64,000 bases of DNA from Albugo candida (taxonomy: Eukaryota; Oomycota; Peronosporomycetes; Albuginales; Albuginaceae). Shown here piece by piece: positions 57,477 through 64,000 of this stretch. Numbering within the stretch: the stretch's first letter is position 1; each line of letters starts with the position of its first letter. The notes below the pieces were generated by a model. The model was not told the origin of the DNA. It worked only from the letters and a program-made list of their open reading frames with translations, and made no database searches. The stretch spans positions 62,001-126,000 of the forward strand of contig CAJNAR010000184.1 of assembly GCA_905220665.1 (NCBI GenBank). Direction: 5' to 3'. Made by a program: the position numbers and the translations under genes.

Positions 57477-60400
57477 TTAGTCAGTTGAATCGATGCTCCC
57501 CAATAGCCGTTGTCGTGTGTACTCCCATAGCAAAATTGCCCCACTTACATGTACGTTCAACGATCGCACTAATCCAAACTGAGGGATTTCAACGCAGACA
57601 TCCACGAGTCGAAGTATTTCCACTGGGATGCCGGCACCCTCGCTTCCCAAAATAATAACAACGTTATCAGGGAACCTAAACTCAGAACAGCATTGACTAC
57701 GAGATGTCTGCTCCAAGGCGATAATCTGATATTTGTCGACCTCTTTCCACTGACGAATTGCGTGAATGAGTGCTTCTCCACATGGAATTTCTTCCATTCT
57801 GATCCATTTATGAGCGCTACTGCTCATGGACGCAAACGTAGCATCGTTGTTTAGAACGCGGAGATTAGATACGACAAGTTTTTCGGCACCAAATATCTCG
57901 CACGTACGTGCAAGTCCAGCTAAATTTGTAACTTTCTCGATGAGCGAAGCACACATAATGACACGATTGCCCTTTGGATAGCAGGAGTTCCCTGACATGG
58001 CAAATGACGGAAGGTGCTGAGAATCATTTACGCTAGTTACTGGAAGCGGAGGGTCAATTGTGAAAGTTTTACAGCGGCTGCTGACATCTATCTTTCGCTG
58101 AACGACTGATATACTCGCATCTACTGGGATGCTTTTCAGACTTGGTGCTTCGTGATTGTTGCGCTGGTTTAGATTGTCCAGGTCTTGTTTTATGCAATTT
58201 AATGCAGCAGGGTTTTCATGAAAAGATGAGTGCGTGTACTCGAGTTGAAACTGCGTGTATGTATGCTTGAGCGATTCTCTGATTTGGAATGTCCATGAGA
58301 ATTGGTCCTCCTTCGGAAGTATATCATTCGATTCCACATGCCAATATGTAGATTCCAATAGACCCTGCACGGAGCATCTGTGTCCGGGTTGTATATTTGC
58401 AATCTGGAGGCTTTGGCGCCTAGACATTCTCATACATTCCTTATTTTCACTCAGAAATCGACATGTTTCTGTCAGAAAGCGCCATTCCAAAGGATGCATG
58501 CCACTCTTTCTCTGTTCGTTCTCATTGAGCGCAATGTAATGCGGTAAAAGTGTCCGTAAGAAGTACTGCGCAATTACGCGGACGTGACCATGAGACGCGT
58601 TCAGCCAGCAGAGAAATCCAGAAATTAATGTTTCGATTATCGGCATCGTCTGGATCGGATGTGGCGTAGATAAAGTCTCTGTGATGGTAAGAGTCTTCAG
58701 TGCCAGAACGGAATATTTTTCGATGTGAATATGAACAAAGTGGCCAAGTATCAATAACAGTGAAGTCATTTGCTGTGGTGGCTGATTGAAATTGAATAAA
58801 AGCGGTAATATGTGCTTTTGTAATGTATCGGGAAGAACTTGCAAGTCATTGGACCGCTCGAGTAGGCGCATTCCAAAGAGCTCATAATAGTGCCGGATAG
58901 CACTGAGTTTTGGTAGACAGAAGATGGAATTGTAAAACAAATCCTCCACTTTTTGAAGCAATGAGAGACTGCTGATATGCCGAGTCAGCACGCAAAGCGC
59001 TTGCCAAGCTCGGACTTCATAACCAAAGACATGACTATGGATCATTTGCGGTTTTTGCCAATCCGGATCATTGACATAATGCTGAAGTAGCATCAAAATT
59101 AGGCTATCCGTAATCTTGGGTGTCTCAGAAAGTTGTTCGAGCCATGTGAGTACGCGAAGTCGAACAAATTGATCGTGCGTCGGAGACTTGATTCCACTGA
59201 TGTTCTTGGTAGAGCGGTTGATTTCTTTTGGTTCCCGATATAGTAAAAACTTGAGTATCATTGGCACGAACGAGGAGGCAACATCCAGATCCTGTTGCCA
59301 TATGCGACAAAGCCGCGTAGCGAGATGGTAAATAACGTTTGGTCGATTGTTTTCTCCGTATTCGACTATAGTCGTGAACCACTTTGTAAACAGTTGCGGG
59401 TTGGCACAGTAAGATAAAGTATTTTCCAAAACGAAGAAAATAACAGCTTGAGTGAGCGCATCCGTCCTAGTTGAACAGTCCATGTATGTGTTCCAGACAC
59501 TATTAATTATCGAGTCCGATGCGTCATGATCAGGTTCATCCTTGATGTAGCACGTGGAACAACATGTCAGTGTTTCTGTTATATGGAGAAGCGTTTCCGG
59601 TTGGGAGCCCATAGTTTCAAATGCTTCGACACAAGCCTTTGTAACCTGATGCTTCAGCTGGGTTGGAAGGTAGGGGCTACTTGTGACTATTGTATGTATT
59701 ACCTGCCAGCGAGCAACTGTGAAAGCTGCCAAGGCTTTATTATAGCTCTTAAATGGTGTCATTTCCGCATCATTGGGTCCATTGTTCCCGCCGCTTGGTT
59801 CCATATGAATGTGACACAGACTTTGTAAAAATGGATGTGATGCATGGAAGAGAGGTATCATTTCAGCAACGTGCGGTTGCATCTTGCTCATTGTTGCAAG
59901 AAACTCCATGGCGATTGTCTGTAGCTCATAAATTTGCACCGTTTCTGACACACGCAGTTGAGTTCTAGGTGCAACCACCAAGACACTAAAACGCAAAGTC
60001 AGATTAGAGAGAAGACAAAATTCCACCAAGGATCCTCTAGCTTCCATCAGATGGATGGCCACCTGCGTTCCTACTCTCACCACATTATTCAGCCAATGGG
60101 TACTACAGTATTCATCAACCCAAAGTTTGCGAGATATGCCACATACGTGGTCCAACCACGCTTCAGCTAGTTCCATGGCGGTGCTGAATAACCATTCACA
60201 TCCGCTGAATCGATCATCAATCTTTTGGTTGATTTGTTGATATATTCCAATTGGATCCACTGAAATTCTCAATGAAGTGTGGCATTGATCATGCACTTGA
60301 TATTGTAATACTTCTTGCACTTCGTTTTCCCACGCTGCCAACAAGCTAAAATACAAACGGTGATCGTCGCTGTCTAATTTAGAAAGGTGTTGCCGTCTTC

Positions 60401-62561
60401 GAAAAAGAGGTTTATCAAGTTTGAAGATTGCTTTATTCGTCTCATCGTGGTATTTTGTGGCCGTGAAAAGCATGAGCCGAGCAAGTTGCTTTGGCAAAAA
60501 GCCTCCCTCGGGATGGTCACTGTGTACGAAGTCCTCGATAGCCTTTATGATAGCTTCCGTAAACCATTCTGCGTTCTCTTTGTTCAAATGCAACCAGTCA
60601 TATAGGTGCAGATAGCACGCACCATGCTGCTCATCGCCGGTACCTATAAGATCAATCATGGGGAACAAAACAAGAATTTTGGAAAGATGCAATAGAGCGT
60701 GCTCATCGGGCGGCTGTGTTAGTCCCTCAGTCATAGCTGCTTGAACCGCGAGAAGAGACTGATGCTGAACGTCCACTGAATAAGACGGTAAAATATAAAT
60801 TTCTAGCATGAAGCGTAGGGTATCGAGCGCCTTTGTGTCCAATAGCTCTGACGAGATTGCTTGATGGTCGTGGTACTTCATCACGATTTGCAAATCATTG
60901 CTTTGGAAGACCCGCAGCATCGCTAGTAAGGCGTCTTGTGAATGACGTTTGCGTGTGTCGGAGAAAATGGCTTCGTGTACATAAAACACATACTTTCGTA
61001 AGATGTTCGTATGCTTCTCTGATGAGATATTTTGCCAATAATAAGCTGACAACCATTTCGCTAGAAACTCCGTTATAGTCTCAAGCAAGTGTGTACTTTT
61101 AGATGAGTTGGTTTTGTACAAAAGGGGATCGTTAGTCGCTGGCAAAAAGGTTGTCATGACAAATAAGTGAAAATCAATATCAATAGCCAACATAGCTCTT
61201 GTGTTCTCCGGTGCTGTTTGTCCGCTTCGGATGTCTTGAATTACTATTTCCATAGCTTTTAAACATGTCTCCATGAAGCCGCCCAGCAGTTTTCGTCGTA
61301 GTATTGGATTCTTGTGATCAAATATCTGACTGAACAAACTTTGGAGCCATTTGAAAGAAAGTGGTACTGGCCAGAATTGTCCAGATGTTATTTCTAGCTT
61401 TTCTGTTTGCAGACAACAATATAAGAGTTCCTGAATCTGAGGCCACACCTGTTCAACAAGATGCTGTTCCTGCTGGAATTGGATCACCTGAGACGCTGCT
61501 AAAAAGACACTCCATTTCTTCAGTAGTTTATCAGGTGGTTTATTAAAAGAATCAACAGATAGAACCCCAGAGTAGCTAGCAAATGCAATCTGAAGTACAC
61601 CGAGGCTGTATTTTTGCGTAAGACTTTCAGAAGACCTCATTCCATAACAAATGAGATTTTGTATCTTTTCATTACTCATCAAGATTGGTTGGTGCGAAAT
61701 CACGTTCCATACAAAATTCAGAAGCATTCGGGAATAAGCACTCGACTCATTCATCAATTCAGTGGAAGCCTGAGAATATTCGTATCGATTCAGCATTGAA
61801 TGAAAAAAATCAAGCACAGCATTTACTTCTTCCTTGTTTCCTTGTAGCCACTTTTCAAAGATGCAAGTGATCATCGAGTGTAGAAATCCTTCATTCAAAG
61901 GAAGACTTTGTGCTGCCGACGATGCAAGATCTAAAATGCAATGTCTAACTTGCACTACTAGAGTCTCATTATGAGATTTAGCATCGAGAAATTGATACAA
62001 TTGCAGTAAAACTTTGCAAAAGAGTTGATCTTGTATGTTGTTGTGGTCACGCACTTGCTGAATGTAGTGGCTTGCCTGGTCGATCATCCTGTCTATGCTC
62101 ATCCTAACAAGTGATTGGTCAAGGCTGGCATAAGCGAGTACTTTTTCAAGTATATTGAGTAGGATCAAATGATATTTTTGATAGCCTTGAATTTGTAGCA
62201 TCGATGTGCAAATAAACGGAAGGAGCAGAATTATCCACTTTGATTGTTCTGTAGGATTTACCGCAATGATTAAGTCGCGCTCTTGTTCGATTGCCTGATG
62301 GACGCACTCCTCAAGTACGCTCAAGTGTATCAATAGTTGTTGATCGTTTAGGCCAGATCCTGCCTGATTGTTATCGAGCAATATAGAATCGAATGTTTGT
62401 AGGTATGTGTGTATATCGGATATGGAAAATATAGAGACTGAACCGATAGCTATGTATCGATATTGATTGATCAGCTTATCGAGATCATCGTCCTTTGATA
62501 ACGGTGTGCGGTGCTGAAGCCGGCAGTACAAGTGATCGAGATGACGTGCAATACCAGTCAT
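57477..62561 (-). CDS. TARBP1/Trm3-like tRNA (Gm18) 2'-O-methyltransferase
   Basis: Large SPOUT-class enzyme; in yeast (Trm3) and humans (TARBP1) it methylates the ribose of G18 in the D-loop of tRNAs with S-adenosylmethionine. A single frame of 1694 residues from the ATG at 62561 (human about 1620). Residues about 1-1400 are helical, HEAT-like repeats with no catalytic motif, as in the family. The C-terminal SpoU domain (about 1540-1690) has all three motifs: NLAGLARTCEIFGAEKLVV (motif 1, with the catalytic Arg), VVIILGSEGAGIPVEIL (motif 2) and VEIPQFGLVRSLNVHVSGAI (motif 3, SAM-binding knot). No disabling change is seen. The 5-kb intron-free frame contrasts with the intron-bearing small genes. 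Start choice: first ATG, with MTGIARHLDHLY. Confidence 0.85.
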   Translation of the reverse strand: MTGIARHLDHLYCRLQHRTPLSKDDDLDKLINQYRYIAIGSVSIFSISDIHTYLQTFDSILLDNNQAGSGLNDQQLLIHLSVLEECVHQAIEQERDLIIAVNPTEQSKWIILLLPFICTSMLQIQGYQKYHLILLNILEKVLAYASLDQSLVRMSIDRMIDQASHYIQQVRDHNNIQDQLFCKVLLQLYQFLDAKSHNETLVVQVRHCILDLASSAAQSLPLNEGFLHSMITCIFEKWLQGNKEEVNAVLDFFHSMLNRYEYSQASTELMNESSAYSRMLLNFVWNVISHQPILMSNEKIQNLICYGMRSSESLTQKYSLGVLQIAFASYSGVLSVDSFNKPPDKLLKKWSVFLAASQVIQFQQEQHLVEQVWPQIQELLYCCLQTEKLEITSGQFWPVPLSFKWLQSLFSQIFDHKNPILRRKLLGGFMETCLKAMEIVIQDIRSGQTAPENTRAMLAIDIDFHLFVMTTFLPATNDPLLYKTNSSKSTHLLETITEFLAKWLSAYYWQNISSEKHTNILRKYVFYVHEAIFSDTRKRHSQDALLAMLRVFQSNDLQIVMKYHDHQAISSELLDTKALDTLRFMLEIYILPSYSVDVQHQSLLAVQAAMTEGLTQPPDEHALLHLSKILVLFPMIDLIGTGDEQHGACYLHLYDWLHLNKENAEWFTEAIIKAIEDFVHSDHPEGGFLPKQLARLMLFTATKYHDETNKAIFKLDKPLFRRRQHLSKLDSDDHRLYFSLLAAWENEVQEVLQYQVHDQCHTSLRISVDPIGIYQQINQKIDDRFSGCEWLFSTAMELAEAWLDHVCGISRKLWVDEYCSTHWLNNVVRVGTQVAIHLMEARGSLVEFCLLSNLTLRFSVLVVAPRTQLRVSETVQIYELQTIAMEFLATMSKMQPHVAEMIPLFHASHPFLQSLCHIHMEPSGGNNGPNDAEMTPFKSYNKALAAFTVARWQVIHTIVTSSPYLPTQLKHQVTKACVEAFETMGSQPETLLHITETLTCCSTCYIKDEPDHDASDSIINSVWNTYMDCSTRTDALTQAVIFFVLENTLSYCANPQLFTKWFTTIVEYGENNRPNVIYHLATRLCRIWQQDLDVASSFVPMILKFLLYREPKEINRSTKNISGIKSPTHDQFVRLRVLTWLEQLSETPKITDSLILMLLQHYVNDPDWQKPQMIHSHVFGYEVRAWQALCVLTRHISSLSLLQKVEDLFYNSIFCLPKLSAIRHYYELFGMRLLERSNDLQVLPDTLQKHILPLLFNFNQPPQQMTSLLLILGHFVHIHIEKYSVLALKTLTITETLSTPHPIQTMPIIETLISGFLCWLNASHGHVRVIAQYFLRTLLPHYIALNENEQRKSGMHPLEWRFLTETCRFLSENKECMRMSRRQSLQIANIQPGHRCSVQGLLESTYWHVESNDILPKEDQFSWTFQIRESLKHTYTQFQLEYTHSSFHENPAALNCIKQDLDNLNQRNNHEAPSLKSIPVDASISVVQRKIDVSSRCKTFTIDPPLPVTSVNDSQHLPSFAMSGNSCYPKGNRVIMCASLIEKVTNLAGLARTCEIFGAEKLVVSNLRVLNNDATFASMSSSAHKWIRMEEIPCGEALIHAIRQWKEVDKYQIIALEQTSRSQCCSEFRFPDNVVIILGSEGAGIPVEILRLVDVCVEIPQFGLVRSLNVHVSGAILLWEYTRQRLLGSIDSTD

Positions 62562-62819
62562 TGTGCCAAATGCTATTGCTGTGATTGGATTATCAAATGA
62601 TACAGGACCTGTTATTGGGCATCAATTTATCAGCATCAACTCCATGAGAAAATAAAGATATGCAGCCCGGTGGTTCATAAGCTTAAATACGTGACTGCGT
62701 CATCTGACAAGCCCTTGGCTAGCAGAGGGGCTATCGGCTCCGCAAGTCTTGCTAGATAGGCTTGTGGAGAGAATGGTAAAAATGAGAATAATATTGAAAG
62801 GTAGTAAGATCTAACGTGC
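62562..62819. other. Promoter region of the methyltransferase gene / element border
   Basis: About 260 bp between the methyltransferase start and the retroelement remains. No defined element recognised. Confidence 0.35.
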
Positions 62820-63913
62820 TTAAACTAACGGCTTCATATAACCTCCAACTGCCCTGTCCACAGATGTCGTTGCCTTAACTGTCCATCCATCAGATAACCC
62901 ATGCATCTTATCATTATGCGGCATGTCATACTCCCTCCATGAAGCCACGAAGCACGGGGCTTTAGCACGGAAAGATGCGGCGAAAACTGACTTGATCAGT
63001 CGATACGCCCTTGTCGATCGTCGCCGTCTTATTTGTGTGGACTGTCTGGATAGCAAAAGGTCCATTGGAAGCTGCACGGGTTTTGGCTCGAAATGTTCAG
63101 GAACACGGAGCATAACGTGATCACCGGGTTTGTAAAAGTGTCCCGACCGATTGCTATTCCCACGATCGTTGTCGAAGATTATCGTTTCGAAGCAACATTT
63201 GGAGAGATAGCTCCACTTGCCTGGTATAGCTGCCGGGTCATCATGTCTTGTCCAAATAATACTTGACCTGGCGATGCATTTAAAATGCTATGGAACTGGC
63301 ATGAACAGCAAATGCAGCATACTAAATAGCCATTTTCCAGTCGACACCTGCTACGAGGGTGTCGACTGAGTGATTCCTTTCACATATAGAGTTCGCTTGG
63401 GGGTTCTTCGATGTGATCGGCTTAGCTTTGATGCAATAACGGATCAGAAGTTCCTGAAATTCGGCACCTGTAAACACTGTCCCTAGATCAAGAGGGTATC
63501 GACACAACCATTCCCGATCAAAGCTCTCGGCAGTGGTGAGCGCCAGCTTGTTTTTTTGGAACACCAACTTCAAGCCACCGTGTAGCCTGATCAATCATGG
63601 TGATCCCGTCGCTTCCGTCTTCATAGGGCCCAATTAGATCGACATGGACCACATCAAATGGATTCACGCTCTTTATAGTTTTGGGTGGTAAAATGCCATA
63701 ATCTTATTTTCCACCATGAACTTGGCACGCTTGCAAACCAAACGCGTCTTGAGTAATTGCGCAATTGAAGATTCCATGATTGGCCAGTACAGGATCAGGC
63801 GCATGGTCGTAGAGTCTCTCAATGACTGGATGCCCAAGATTCTCATGGTACCAGTGCACTAAGTCATCGCGGAGCGTGAGTCGGACAATTACACGATCCT
63901 GATAGGTTACCAA
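62820..63913 (-). mobile_element. Ty3/Gypsy retrotransposon integrase, degenerate
   Basis: Read on the minus strand from 63913: an H2C2 zinc-finger region (LVHWYHENLGHPVIERLY, then FNCAITQDAFGLQACQVH), a stop, then the integrase core: VVHVDLIGPYEDGSDGITMI, DQATRWLEV, REWLCRYPLDLGTVFTGAEF (where a second Asp is expected, here changed) and ITSKNPQANSICERNHS (catalytic Glu region). The C-terminal region to 62820 is broken (FRAKAPCFVASW). Stops and frameshifts are frequent. This is a different class from the Copia remnant at the left edge. Confidence 0.8.
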
Positions 63914-64000
63914 GGTCCACCCAAATAAAAGGTAATAGCTGATAGTCGGGGTTATTGGAGCCCGAAAGACATGAAGACTTAAGACATTGGGTCTTCGTCT
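63914..64000. other. Window edge, probable Gypsy pol continuation
   Basis: Upstream side (minus strand) of the integrase zinc finger; the reverse transcriptase/RNase H would be expected beyond the window edge. Too short to assign. Confidence 0.3.

Noticed and set aside
1..64000. CRISPR array, bacterial operon, or secretion system
   Set aside because: No regularly spaced identical repeats; genes are eukaryotic with introns.

Overview
This window looks like a compact eukaryotic nuclear genome of an oomycete (water mould). An Albugo-like white-rust pathogen fits best, but the genus is inference. GT-AG introns of about 41-79 nt can be placed in five genes. There is a BT1-type folate/biopterin transporter, the flagellar protein CCDC39 (so the organism builds motile flagella), a TMEM16/anoctamin, and a chorismate mutase-prephenate dehydratase fusion. 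The mobile DNA is eukaryotic: Copia, Gypsy, a LINE, MULEs, a Tc1 trace and a tRNA-derived SINE. No bacterial-type operons are present.

Layout. 1-0.7 kb: 3' end of a Copia element. 1-4.1 kb: a locus encoding one secreted protein (1726-2775), duplicated in direct orientation and decayed at 11.3-13.7 kb; between the copies lies sequence without recognisable genes. 13.9-25.0 kb: a graveyard of mobile elements, with two MULE-like elements bearing long terminal inverted repeats, head-to-head MULE fragments, a broken LINE and a broken RNase-H-bearing retroelement with an inverted duplication.

25.0-29.8 kb: a dense gene island holding MIC10 (mitochondrial cristae), a YEATS-domain protein (GAS41/YAF9 type), the chorismate mutase-PDT fusion and a conserved-looking membrane protein. 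29.8-34.5 kb: no convincing gene, with a decayed tandem array. 34.5-45.1 kb: a second island with an anoctamin and a BT1 transporter divergent across only 48 bp, then CCDC39 and IBA57 (mitochondrial Fe-S assembly). 45.1-56.7 kb: mostly non-coding, with a Tc1 trace, a 946-bp MULE-type element with a perfect 9-bp target duplication that splits a reading frame, and a SINE with a 14-bp target duplication. 56.7-62.6 kb: a small three-exon gene convergent with a TARBP1-like tRNA 2'-O-methyltransferase. 62.8-64 kb: Gypsy integrase remains.

The genes form no single pathway; they are housekeeping islands (mitochondria, chromatin, aromatic amino acids, flagella, tRNA modification) separated by repeat-rich stretches, one of which carries the secreted-protein locus. 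The observations most worth following are the fusion enzyme with an apparently intact mutase and a degraded dehydratase, the duplicated secreted-protein locus, the TIR elements carrying only a FAR1-like domain or only TIRs, and the element-split reading frame at 48.3-49.8 kb. Exon boundaries were placed by eye from phase and family consensus and have no transcript support.
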